A DNA stretch of 64,000 bases from VRUE01 sp963770315 (lineage in GTDB: Bacteria > Actinomycetota > Thermoleophilia > Solirubrobacterales > 70-9), in contig CAVYPC010000002.1 of assembly GCA_963770315.1 (NCBI GenBank), forward strand, positions 2,356,001 through 2,420,000, read 5' to 3'. A program made the position numbers and the translations under genes. Every line of letters begins with the position of its first letter. Positions within the stretch are counted from its first letter, which is position 1. Of this stretch, positions 15,359 through 22,952 are shown piece by piece. Under the pieces are notes generated by a model. That model was not told where the DNA came from. It saw nothing but the letters and a program-made list of their open reading frames with translations, and did no database searches.

Positions 15359-15826
15359 ATGGCCGCGAAAAAACAGTCGTCCGGCAAAGCGACGAAAAAA
15401 GCGAAAGCCGGGACGCGCGCCAAAAAAGCGTCCGCTCGCAAACCCGCCGCGACGAAACCGAAAGCCAAAGCTAAAACCAAAGCGAAAGCGGCGAAAAAAA
15501 GTGCGGCCCAGAACAGCAGCCGCACCACCGGCCTCGACAAGAGCGTCGAGCAGTTCCGCGAGAGCCTCGAACACAGCGTCACCCTGAGCCGCGACCGCCT
15601 GCAGGAGGTCGTCGACGACGCGGTCAAGCGCGGGCGGATGACCCGCGGCGACGCCGAGAAGATGGTCTCCGACATGATCAAGCGCGGCCGCCGGCAGACC
15701 GACGGGCTGCTGAAAGAGCTGGAGCGGCTGGTCAAACAGGCCCGCAAAGAGGTCGGCGGTCTGGGCGCGCCGGTGCGCAAACAGGCCACCCAGGCGGCGC
15801 GGCGCGCGCGCAAGAAACTGAGCTAG
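15359..15826 (+). CDS. Histone H1-like Lys/Ala-rich tail joined to a helical domain
   Basis: A 155-residue basic protein. Residues 1-60 are almost only Lys, Ala, Arg, Pro and Thr, resembling eukaryotic H1 tails and bacterial AlgP/PhaF-type repeats. Residues ~60-150 form a long amphipathic helix pattern (SVEQFRESLEHSVTLSRDRL then QEVVDDAVKRGRMTRGDAEK), like phasins and polyhydroxyalkanoate-granule proteins. PhaF proteins combine exactly these two parts to link granules to DNA. A nucleoid-associated or granule-linked role is therefore likely but not proven; no PHA synthesis gene lies in the window. It precedes the rlmD-like gene by five bases, suggesting co-transcription. Confidence 0.7.
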   Translation: MAAKKQSSGKATKKAKAGTRAKKASARKPAATKPKAKAKTKAKAAKKSAAQNSSRTTGLDKSVEQFRESLEHSVTLSRDRLQEVVDDAVKRGRMTRGDAEKMVSDMIKRGRRQTDGLLKELERLVKQARKEVGGLGAPVRKQATQAARRARKKLS

Positions 15827-15831
15827 GCCAG

Positions 15832-17175
15832 GTGGAGGCGGGCGGCAAGACGGCGACGCGGCCGAGCCGCGGCGAGCTGCTCGAGGTCGAGATCGACTCG
15901 CTCGCCTTCGGCGGGCGTGGGGTCGCGCGGGTGGGCGGCTACGTCGTCTTCGTCGCCGGCGGCCTGCCCGGCGACCTGGTGCGGGCCGAGGTGACCAAAC
16001 CGAAGAGCCGCTTCGCGGAGGCGCGGGCGGTCGAGCTGCTGCGACCCGGCGCCGACCGCATCGCCAACCGCTGCCTGCACGAAGGCGAGCCCTGCCCGGG
16101 GGCGCCGTGGCAGGGGCTCGCCTACGAGCAGCAGCTCGTCCACAAGCGCGATCAGGTCGACGAGGCGCTGCGCCGGATCGGCGGTCTCGACGGCTTCGAG
16201 CTGGAGGAGATCGAGCCGGCGCTGGAGCAGTGGCGCTACCGCAACAAGCTCGAATACTCCTTCGGCGCCCGCGACGAGGAGACGGTGCTCGGCTTCCACG
16301 CCAGCGGCCGCTGGGACCTGGTCGTCGGCGTCGAGGACTGCCTGCTCGCCTCCGAGCGCGGCAACGCGGTCCGCAACGAGGTGCGCGAATGGGCCCGCGA
16401 GGAATCGGTCGCCCCCTACGATCGCCCGGCCGGAAAGGGCACCCTCTGCAACCTCGTCGTGCGCGAGGGACGGCGCAGCGGGCAGATCCAGACGCGCCTC
16501 GTCACCACACCGAAGCGCTTCCCCAAGCCACCCGTCGACCTGCACACCGTGGTCGAGGACGGCTCGGGCGGCAACGAGGGCCCGACAGGGGCGCTGGGCG
16601 AGGAGATGCTGCGCGAGCGGCTCTGCGGACTCGACTTCGAGATGTCCTACAACGCCTTCTTCCAGACCAACACCGAGATGGCGGAGCGGCTCTACGCGGT
16701 CGCCGCCGAGTACGCCGGGCTGAGCGGCGGCGAGCGGGTCTTCGACCTCTATTGCGGGATCGGCACGATCGGGCTGACGATGGCCGAGCGCGCCGGCGAG
16801 GTCTGGGGGCTGGAGATCGTCGACGAGGCGATCGCCGACGCCGAGCGCAACGCCGAGCGCAACGGGATCGAGAACGCCCGCTTCCTCGCCGGCAGCGCGA
16901 GAACCGGCGTGCGGCCTTTGCTGGAGGAGGCAGGCAAGCCCGACGTCGTCCTGCTCGACCCGCCCCGCCCGGGCCTCTCGCAGAAGATCGTGCGGCGGGT
17001 GCTCGAGTGCGAGGCGAAGCGGATCGTCTACGTCTCCTGCAACCCGACCACGCTGGCGCCGAACGCCGCGCAGATGGTCGAGGCGGGCTATACCCTGCGC
17101 CGGGTGAAACCGGTCGACATGTTCCCCCAGACGCCGCACATCGAGTGCGTCGCACTGCTCGAAAAGGACAGCTGA
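15832..17175 (+). CDS. 23S rRNA (uracil-C5)-methyltransferase, RlmD/TrmA family
   Basis: A 447-residue RNA m5U methyltransferase. It starts with a TRAM RNA-binding domain (GELLEVEIDSLAFGGRGVAR), has Cys residues in CLHEGEPCPGAPWQGLAYEQ, then the SAM domain with FFQTNTEMAERLY, VFDLYCGIGTIGLTMA, LLDPPRPGLSQKIV and the catalytic VSCNPTTLAPN. The target uridine (23S U1939 or U747, or tRNA U54) cannot be settled from sequence. The start is a GTG just after the stop of the H1-like gene. The stop overlaps the next start by TGATG. Confidence 0.88.
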   Translation: MEAGGKTATRPSRGELLEVEIDSLAFGGRGVARVGGYVVFVAGGLPGDLVRAEVTKPKSRFAEARAVELLRPGADRIANRCLHEGEPCPGAPWQGLAYEQQLVHKRDQVDEALRRIGGLDGFELEEIEPALEQWRYRNKLEYSFGARDEETVLGFHASGRWDLVVGVEDCLLASERGNAVRNEVREWAREESVAPYDRPAGKGTLCNLVVREGRRSGQIQTRLVTTPKRFPKPPVDLHTVVEDGSGGNEGPTGALGEEMLRERLCGLDFEMSYNAFFQTNTEMAERLYAVAAEYAGLSGGERVFDLYCGIGTIGLTMAERAGEVWGLEIVDEAIADAERNAERNGIENARFLAGSARTGVRPLLEEAGKPDVVLLDPPRPGLSQKIVRRVLECEAKRIVYVSCNPTTLAPNAAQMVEAGYTLRRVKPVDMFPQTPHIECVALLEKDS

Positions 17176-17954
17176 TGCCGCGAGGATTTGGAGTCGCCGC
17201 GGGGCTCGATCCGGATGTGGCGCGGCCGCTTGCCGCCCGCTGCGCCGAGCTCGGCTACGACTCGGTCTGGTCGAACGACCACCCCGGTGCCAAGGGGCTG
17301 GAGACGCTGGCCGAGTTCGCCGCCGCGGCGCCCGAGGTCGACCTCGGCGTCGCCGTGATCGCCCTCGACCGCACCCCGCCGCGGGAGATCGCCGCCGACA
17401 TCGAGCGCCTCGGGCTCGACCGGGCGAAGCTCTGGCTCGGCGTCGGCGCCGGCTTCGCGGAGAAGCCGCTGACGCGGATGCGCGAGTCGCTGCCGGAGCT
17501 GCGCGAGCAGCTGCCCGGCGTCCGCCTCGTCCTCGCCGCGATGGGACCGAAGATGTGCGCCCTGGCCGGAGCCGAGTTCGACGGTGCCTTCTTCAACTGG
17601 ATGACCCCCGAGTTCGCCGCCCGCGCCCACAAGCAGGTAGAGGCCGGCGCCGCCGAGGCAGGCCGCGAGTGCCCACCGGTCTTCGGCTACGTCCGCACCG
17701 CCGTAGGCCCCGACGCCGCCGAGCGCCTCGCCAAGGAGGAGTCCTTCTACCGCGACCTGCACGCCGGCTACCGCAACCACTTCGACCGCCTGGCCGAGCC
17801 CGAGGGCACAGTAGGCGTAGCCGCCCCAGACAGCGACCGCACCAAAAAGTCCCTAGCCGCCTACACCGCCCTAGACACCATCGTGGTTCGGGGCCTAGCT
17901 TCAGCTACCGCGGAAGCGATGGGTTCCATCGCATCGGCAGCGGCCCCGGCCTGA
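17175..17954 (+). CDS. LLM-class (F420/FMN) oxidoreductase
   Basis: A 259-residue TIM-barrel protein of the luciferase-like monooxygenase family. FGVAAGLDPDVARPLAARCA, ELGYDSVWSNDHP and KLWLGVGAGF match the first and central strands of F420-dependent members. It is shorter than typical LLM enzymes (300-350 residues), lacking most of the insertion region. Substrate is unknown, and cofactor F420 versus FMN is judged only by lineage. Its start overlaps the methyltransferase stop (TGATG). The composite hairpin at 17977 follows its stop codon. Confidence 0.8.
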   Translation: MPRGFGVAAGLDPDVARPLAARCAELGYDSVWSNDHPGAKGLETLAEFAAAAPEVDLGVAVIALDRTPPREIAADIERLGLDRAKLWLGVGAGFAEKPLTRMRESLPELREQLPGVRLVLAAMGPKMCALAGAEFDGAFFNWMTPEFAARAHKQVEAGAAEAGRECPPVFGYVRTAVGPDAAERLAKEESFYRDLHAGYRNHFDRLAEPEGTVGVAAPDSDRTKKSLAAYTALDTIVVRGLASATAEAMGSIASAAAPA

Positions 17955-17976
17955 CGCCTTCGCCAGCGACCCGTGA

Positions 17977-18097
17977 GAGGGACCGGGGTGCCCCTCCGGC
18001 GCCGCGGCGTCCTGATTTTCGCCCCAACCACGTCGTCGGACGGCCGTAAGGTCCGAGGCGAAAATCCCAGCAAGCCGGAGGGGTACCCCGGTCCCTC
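17977..18097. terminator. Composite double inverted repeat between convergent genes
   Basis: An outer pair of 24-base arms (17977-18000 with 18074-18097, one mismatch) encloses an inner perfect 10-base pair, GATTTTCGCC (18014-18023) with GGCGAAAATC (18057-18066). It fills nearly the whole gap between the LLM gene and the convergent uracil-DNA glycosylase gene. It has no long T-run outside the arms, so it is not a textbook intrinsic terminator. A bidirectional transcription stop or mRNA 3'-end stabiliser is the simplest role. Confidence 0.6.
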
Positions 18098-18108
18098 CTG
18101 ACAGGCCG

Positions 18109-18771
18109 CTAGTACGGCGGCAAGTCCTCGTACCAGGTGCCGAGCACCTTGAACGATCGCCAGAAGCGCGCCTTGGCGTCCTCTTCGTCAAGCGACTCGT
18201 CGATGTCCGGGGTGAAGAGGGCGTCGATGGTGGGAGTGAAGGCCTGGATCTCGCCCGGGCGGGCCTCGATCTGCCGCGAGAGGGGGATCTCGAGCCCGTT
18301 GAGGACGCGCAGCGCCGGCTCTCCCATGACGACGACGATCTTCGGCTGGACGATCGCCAGCTCTTCGACCAGGCGCCGCACGCACTCCTCGGCCGCCAGG
18401 TCGGGCTCGGCGATCGGGCACTTGACGCAGAGCGTGCCGTAGACGACCAGCGGGTCGATCCCCAGCCGTTTGAAGCTTTTCATCAACGCGTTGCCGGGCC
18501 GGCCGTAGAAGGCGACCCCCTCTTCGATCTCGGCGACGCCGGGGGCGTGCTTGATCATGAAGACGTCGGCCTGCGGGTGGCCCGAGCCGAGCACAGGCAT
18601 CAGCTTGCCGCGCGGGCAGTGGGGACAATCCTGCAGCTCGTGGGTCAGCTGGTTGAGCTCGCGGATCGCTCGCTCCAGGTACTTCTCTCTGATCTCGTCG
18701 TCGGTCGCCGGCATGCTCGGCGATCTCTTTGACGGGGCGGGCGCGGCTCCTTTCGCACGACCCTCCTGCAT
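18109..18771 (-). CDS. Uracil-DNA glycosylase family protein
   Basis: A protein of up to 220 residues of the UDG superfamily, family 4/5-like. CPHCPRGKLMPVLGSGHPQA then a GVAFYGRPGNALMKSFKRLG segment and VYGTLCVKCPI correspond to the uracil-recognition and DNA-binding motifs, with Cys residues (C-x2-C near the N-terminus, CVKCP later) that could hold a 4Fe-4S cluster as in family 4. It would excise uracil from deaminated DNA. The ATG at 18771 overlaps the upstream stop (ATGA); a shorter start at 18714 (MPATDDEIRE) is also possible. Confidence 0.8.
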   Translation of the reverse strand: MQEGRAKGAAPAPSKRSPSMPATDDEIREKYLERAIRELNQLTHELQDCPHCPRGKLMPVLGSGHPQADVFMIKHAPGVAEIEEGVAFYGRPGNALMKSFKRLGIDPLVVYGTLCVKCPIAEPDLAAEECVRRLVEELAIVQPKIVVVMGEPALRVLNGLEIPLSRQIEARPGEIQAFTPTIDALFTPDIDESLDEEDAKARFWRSFKVLGTWYEDLPPY

Positions 18772-20063
18772 CAGCTCTTGCCGGTGTGCTGGCCGGGGGA
18801 TCGCCGTTTCTTCCGCGGCCGCCCGCCCCGCACCGGCTTGGCGTCGGGGACGCTGCGCTTCGGCGCCTTCGGCCGCCCCGCCGTCTGCAGCAGCTTCAGC
18901 GCCTGCACGTAGACGAGGTTCTTGTGCTTGCGGGTGATGTCGGCGTCCCGCATCGCCTCGAGGAATTCGGCCGGCCCGTCGAAATCGTGGATCCGCACCC
19001 GCACGCTGCCCAGGCCCTGGGCGACGTGGCTGTCAGAGCCGGCCCCGGGGACGATCCGGTACTTGCGGGCGAAGCGCTCGGCCTCCTCGTTGAAGGCGGT
19101 CAGCGCGACCCGGGGGTTGAAGACCTCGAGGATGTCGATCTCCTCGACGATGTCGAGCAGGTGCTCGTAGTCGGGCACCGAGTGGAAGCGGTCGAACGGG
19201 TGCGGGACGTAGACCAGGCCGCCCTGCTCGCGGATCGCGGCGATCGTCTCCGCCATCGTCATCCCGCGCGGGATCTTCTCCTCGAGGAAGAGGCCGATCA
19301 CCTCGCCCTGCTCGGCCGTCTTCACCTCCTCGGCGACGATCACCTCGATGCCGCCCATCTCCGCCGCGATCCGCCGTGCCTCCAGCGCCCCGGAGACCTC
19401 GTTGTGGTCGGTGATCGCGATCGCGCCCAGGCCGCGGTCGCGAGCCGTCTCCAGCAGCACCTCGACCGGCGTCGCGCAGTCGGGCGAGTGGTCGGTGTGC
19501 ATGTGCAGGTCGACCTCGATCAGCGGGCGCTCGGCGATCCGCGCCCGCACCGCGGCGTTGCCGGCCGGATCGTGGCGGCGGGCGGCGAGGCGGCGGTAGA
19601 TCGCTTCGAAGTCCGCCGCGACGGCAGCCCAGTCGCGGTCCCCGCCGGCCGGCCCAACCGACTCGTATGGCCCCGGGAAGTAGCGCTCCAGCAGCTCCCC
19701 GGTGGCCGGCGCGGTCACCGTGCGGGCGTCGAGGCGGCCAAAGAAGAGCTCGACCAAGGGCCGCGCCACCTGGGTCGAGAGGACCCGCTCCTGCGGTTTG
19801 TGGAAGGTGGCGACGTTGAGCGAGAAGGAATGGCGCAGCGCCGCCGAGGAGACGCTGGGGGCGAACGGCTCGTGGACGTGGACGACGTCCAGCGAGTTGG
19901 CGCCCAGCAGCCGCTTCACCGGATCGCCGGAGGCGATCGTCAGCACCTCGTGGCCGCGGCCTTCGAACTCCTCGGCGAGTCGCCGAACGTACTCGTTGAG
20001 GGGGTTGCGGGTGCCCCGCCGGTGCGGCGTGACCTGGGCTATCGAGAGTCGCTCGCCCGGCAC
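18771..20063 (-). CDS. Fusion of a GT4 N-terminal domain to a PHP phosphoesterase domain
   Basis: A protein of about 430 residues. Residues ~8-135 look like the donor-less N-terminal half of a GT4 glycosyltransferase (TRNPLNEYVRRLAEEFEGRG, then DVVHVHEPFAPSVSSAALRH). There is no GT4 C-terminal nucleotide-sugar domain. Residues ~181-390 form a PHP metal-dependent phosphoesterase: VDLHMHTDHSPDC, AITDHNEVSGALEA, VYVPHPFDRFH and GAGSDSHVAQGLG supply the metal-binding His and Asp residues. The last ~35 residues are Lys/Arg-rich. The start is a GTG at 20063. It lies next to ino1, suggesting work on an inositol-lipid or polyol phosphate, but the substrate is unknown. Confidence 0.8.
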   Translation of the reverse strand: MPGERLSIAQVTPHRRGTRNPLNEYVRRLAEEFEGRGHEVLTIASGDPVKRLLGANSLDVVHVHEPFAPSVSSAALRHSFSLNVATFHKPQERVLSTQVARPLVELFFGRLDARTVTAPATGELLERYFPGPYESVGPAGGDRDWAAVAADFEAIYRRLAARRHDPAGNAAVRARIAERPLIEVDLHMHTDHSPDCATPVEVLLETARDRGLGAIAITDHNEVSGALEARRIAAEMGGIEVIVAEEVKTAEQGEVIGLFLEEKIPRGMTMAETIAAIREQGGLVYVPHPFDRFHSVPDYEHLLDIVEEIDILEVFNPRVALTAFNEEAERFARKYRIVPGAGSDSHVAQGLGSVRVRIHDFDGPAEFLEAMRDADITRKHKNLVYVQALKLLQTAGRPKAPKRSVPDAKPVRGGRPRKKRRSPGQHTGKS

Positions 20064-20071
20064 GAGCCGGC

Positions 20072-21235
20072 TCAGGTCGCCGAGACCTTCGCCCCACCGG
20101 GCGCCGGCGACTTGCCGCGCGCGTACTTGGCGATGAACTCCTCGGTCCGCTCCCTCGCCTCGTCGTCGGGCCGCTGCGAGTGGGGCGACTTCATCAGGTA
20201 GCTGGAGGGACCGTCGAGCTGGCCGGCGATGCCGTTGTTGAGCGCCAGCTTGAGGATCCGCACCGCGTCGATCACGACACCGGCCGAGTTGGGCGAGTCC
20301 CAGACCTCGAGCTTCAGCTCGAGGTTGAGCGGCACGTCGCCGAACGATTTGCCCTCGAGGCGGATGTGGGCCCACTTGCGATCGGTCAGCCAGGGGACGT
20401 AGTCGGAGGGACCGACGTGGACGTCCTCGGCGGGCAGCTCGTGGCCCATGATCGAGGTGACCGCGTTGGTCTTCGAAATCTTCTTCGAGTCGAGCCGCTC
20501 GCGCTCGAGCATGTTGTAGAAGTCCATGTTGCCGCCGACGTTGAGCTGCGAGGTGCGCTCGACGCGCACGCCGCGGTCGTGGAAGAGGCGGGCGAGCTGG
20601 CGGTGGACGATCGTCGCCCCCACCTGGGACTTGATGTCGTCGCCAATGATCGGCAGGCCAGCCTCCTCGAAGCGCTTGCCCCAGTAGTCCTCGCGGGCGA
20701 TGAAGACCGGCAGGCAGTTGACGAAGCCGACGCCCGCCTTCAGCGCCTGCTCGACGTACCACTTGGTCGCGTCCTCGGAGCCGACCGGCAGGTAGCAGAC
20801 GAGCACGTCCGCCTTGGTCTGCTTGAGGATGCCGACGATGTCGGCGGTCTCCCCGGGCGCTTTGACGATCTTCTCTTTGAGGTACTTGCCGAGGCCGTCG
20901 TGGGTCATCCCCCGCTCGACCTTGACCCCCAGCTCGGGCACGTCGGCGAACTTGATCGTGTTGTTCTGCCCCGACCAGATCGCCTCGGAGAGGTCCTTGC
21001 CGACCTTCTCGGAGTCGATGTCGAAGGCGGCGACGAACTCGACGTCGCGCACGTGGTAGCCGCCCAGGTCGACGTGCATCAGGCCGGGCACTTCCTCGGA
21101 GGGATCGGCGTCCTTGTAGTACTGGACCCCCTGGATGAAGGAGTTGGCGCAGTTGCCGACGCCGACTATCGCGACGCGGACCTTGTCGTCCGCGGGGGCG
21201 GCGCCGTTGCCGCTGGCTCCGTTGGTCTCACTCAT
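20072..21235 (-). CDS. ino1: Inositol-3-phosphate synthase
   Basis: A 387-residue NAD-dependent enzyme converting glucose 6-phosphate to myo-inositol 3-phosphate. VAIVGVGNCANSFIQGVQYY is the NAD-binding start, GDDIKSQVGATIVHRQLARL and SQLNVGGNMDFYNM are the family core, and LKLEVWDSPNSAGVVIDAVR lies in the C-terminal part. The length fits actinobacterial Ino1. The product feeds phosphatidylinositol and mycothiol-type pathways. It stands in a minus-strand run with a CDP-alcohol transferase and a PAP2 protein, consistent with inositol-lipid synthesis. Confidence 0.95.
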   Translation of the reverse strand: MSETNGASGNGAAPADDKVRVAIVGVGNCANSFIQGVQYYKDADPSEEVPGLMHVDLGGYHVRDVEFVAAFDIDSEKVGKDLSEAIWSGQNNTIKFADVPELGVKVERGMTHDGLGKYLKEKIVKAPGETADIVGILKQTKADVLVCYLPVGSEDATKWYVEQALKAGVGFVNCLPVFIAREDYWGKRFEEAGLPIIGDDIKSQVGATIVHRQLARLFHDRGVRVERTSQLNVGGNMDFYNMLERERLDSKKISKTNAVTSIMGHELPAEDVHVGPSDYVPWLTDRKWAHIRLEGKSFGDVPLNLELKLEVWDSPNSAGVVIDAVRILKLALNNGIAGQLDGPSSYLMKSPHSQRPDDEARERTEEFIAKYARGKSPAPGGAKVSAT

Positions 21236-21296
21236 GAAGTTCTAAGTCCCTCCTCGATCTGGCTGACTGGCAATGCAAACCCGCGGGCTCGACTGG

Positions 21297-21944
21297 TTAC
21301 AGCTCGGGCGGCCGCGGGGCCTCCTTCAAAAGCTCGTTTCGGACGTGCCATACACGCTGGATCGTCGTGACGATGGTCAGCACCGCGATCAGATAGACCG
21401 CCGGGGCCAGGAGCTCGAAATCGCCGAGCCCGGCACCCTTGGCGAAGACCAAGCCGATCGAGAGTATGACTACCCGGACGGGTCGCGTCGCCAACCCCAC
21501 CTTGCACTCGACCCCGAGCGCCTCGGCGCGGGCCCGCGTATAGGAGACCATCAGCGAGCCGAGCACGGCGACAACGCACATCGCCGCGGCGAAATCGTCG
21601 CCCGTCGCGGCGAAGTAGCCGGCGACCGCCGCCAGCACGATCCCCTCCTCGATCCGGTCCAGGGTCGAGTCGAGGAAGGCGCCGAAGAGCGTCCCCTTGC
21701 CCGACATCCGCGAGTAGCGGCCGTCGAGCGTGTCCATCACCGAGCCGAGGATGAAGGCGACGCCGGCGAGGAAAAAGAGCCGTTGGGTGACCAGCGCCGC
21801 GGCGACGAGGTTGCCGATCAAGCCGGCGACTGAGATCGCGTTCGGCGTCAGCCGCGACTCGATTAGGCGATCCCGCGCGTAGGCGCGGAGCTCCTGGCCG
21901 TTTCGCCTGCTGCTGGGGACCCTCGGAGGGGCCGACGAATCCAT
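21297..21944 (-). CDS. CDP-alcohol phosphatidyltransferase (phosphatidylinositol-phosphate synthase type)
   Basis: A 215-residue membrane enzyme with about six helices. The CDP-alcohol motif reads DTLDGRYSRMSGKGTLFGAF then LDSTLD, preserving D-x2-D-G and G-x3-D-x3-D; the usual Ala-Arg is Ser-Arg. Actinobacterial members next to ino1 transfer inositol phosphate to CDP-diacylglycerol, so PI-phosphate synthase is the best guess; phosphatidylglycerophosphate synthase is the alternative. It lies 61 bases upstream of ino1 and 33 bases downstream of the PAP2 gene on the same strand. Confidence 0.85.
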   Translation of the reverse strand: MDSSAPPRVPSSRRNGQELRAYARDRLIESRLTPNAISVAGLIGNLVAAALVTQRLFFLAGVAFILGSVMDTLDGRYSRMSGKGTLFGAFLDSTLDRIEEGIVLAAVAGYFAATGDDFAAAMCVVAVLGSLMVSYTRARAEALGVECKVGLATRPVRVVILSIGLVFAKGAGLGDFELLAPAVYLIAVLTIVTTIQRVWHVRNELLKEAPRPPEL

Positions 21945-21977
21945 TCGCGTCAGGCTAACCCAAGAGGGGGCATTCCT

Positions 21978-22757
21978 CTATGCCTCGGCCTCCTGGGGGG
22001 ACCGAGACCGCCAAGCCCATGCGTGGGGGCGGGCGCGCGCCAGCAGGCGACTGGCGACCAGAGCGGAGGTGATGGCGACCATCCATCCCAGCCCGACGTC
22101 GAACCAGTAGTGGTTGCCGGTGACGATCACGACCCAGGCGATGAGCAGCGGCCAGGCGGCCCAGAAGGCTTTCGCGACCCGGTTGCGGCAGACCATCGCC
22201 CCGGTGGCGCCGATCATCAAGGCGAAGGCGCAGTGCATGCTCGGCACCGCCGCGTAGGGGTTGATGAAAATCTTGGCCAGCGCCGAGTCGTGGTTGACGT
22301 TGGAGAAGTCGGTGATCGTGTCGACGAAGCCATGCTCGGGGAACATCCGCGGCGGCGCGGTCGGGAACGTCGTGTAGCCGATCAGGGCGATACCCATCGA
22401 GACGACGAACATGTTGCGGACGAAGTAGTAGGACTCGTTGCGGAAGAGGTAGAGCCAGACGAGGAAGCCAAGCGCGATCGAGAACTGCGCGTTGAGGTAC
22501 ATCTGGTTGGCGAGATCGATCAGCCAGTGGGCGGGCAGGAAGAACGCCTGCAGGCTGGGCTCGAAGAAGGTGTGGGTCGAGCGCTCGAGGTCGATCACCT
22601 GGGCGCCGTGGGCGATCGCGTCGGCGCGCTGGGAGTCGGCTATCCCACGGACCAGCTCGTAGGCGATGTCGACGCCGACCAGGATCCCGAGCTGGCGCCC
22701 GGCATCGCCCCAGCCCTGGGGCAAGCGCGACCCAATCGCAGAGAGGGCACGAGACAT
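21978..22757 (-). CDS. PAP2-superfamily membrane protein (Aur1/Ipt-like)
   Basis: A 259-residue protein with about five or six membrane helices. TFPTAPPRMF, PSMHCAFALMIGATG and VTGNHYWFDVGLGW correspond to the PAP2_3 (inositolphosphotransferase-like) active-site blocks; the catalytic His residues lie in PSMH and GNHYW. The classical K-x6-RP motif is replaced by the APPRM form. Members dephosphorylate lipid phosphates or transfer phosphoinositol between lipids. With ino1 and a CDP-alcohol transferase downstream, a phosphoinositide step such as removing phosphate from PI-phosphate is a plausible inference. A very large inverted repeat lies just upstream of its start. Confidence 0.82.
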   Translation of the reverse strand: MSRALSAIGSRLPQGWGDAGRQLGILVGVDIAYELVRGIADSQRADAIAHGAQVIDLERSTHTFFEPSLQAFFLPAHWLIDLANQMYLNAQFSIALGFLVWLYLFRNESYYFVRNMFVVSMGIALIGYTTFPTAPPRMFPEHGFVDTITDFSNVNHDSALAKIFINPYAAVPSMHCAFALMIGATGAMVCRNRVAKAFWAAWPLLIAWVVIVTGNHYWFDVGLGWMVAITSALVASRLLARARPHAWAWRSRSPQEAEA

Positions 22758-22772
22758 CTCGCAATTGTAATT

Positions 22773-22928
22773 GGCGCGTTAACGGGGGTGGGCAAGAGGG
22801 AGGGTGTCGGGGGTCCCCCTGAGGGAACCCGCGACGGTCGGGCTCTCGATTCGGTAACGGTGCGGCTCACAAGTTCCCCCAGGGGGACCCCCGACACCCT
22901 CCCTCTTGCCCACCCCCGTTAACGCGCC
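22773..22928. repeat. Near-perfect 56-bp inverted repeat with 44-nt spacer
   Basis: Arms at 22773-22828 and 22873-22928 are complementary at 55 of 56 positions. They contain GTTAAC near the outer ends and GGGGGTCCCCC near the inner ends. The 156-nt unit fills the gap between two minus-strand genes, downstream of the hydrolase and upstream of the PAP2 gene. RNA from it would form an extremely stable hairpin, and the DNA could extrude a cruciform. It may be a terminator, a processing signal or a non-autonomous mobile repeat; no open reading frame lies inside. Confidence 0.85.
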
Positions 22929-22952
22929 AGCTGAAAAATCCCGAGATGCGCG

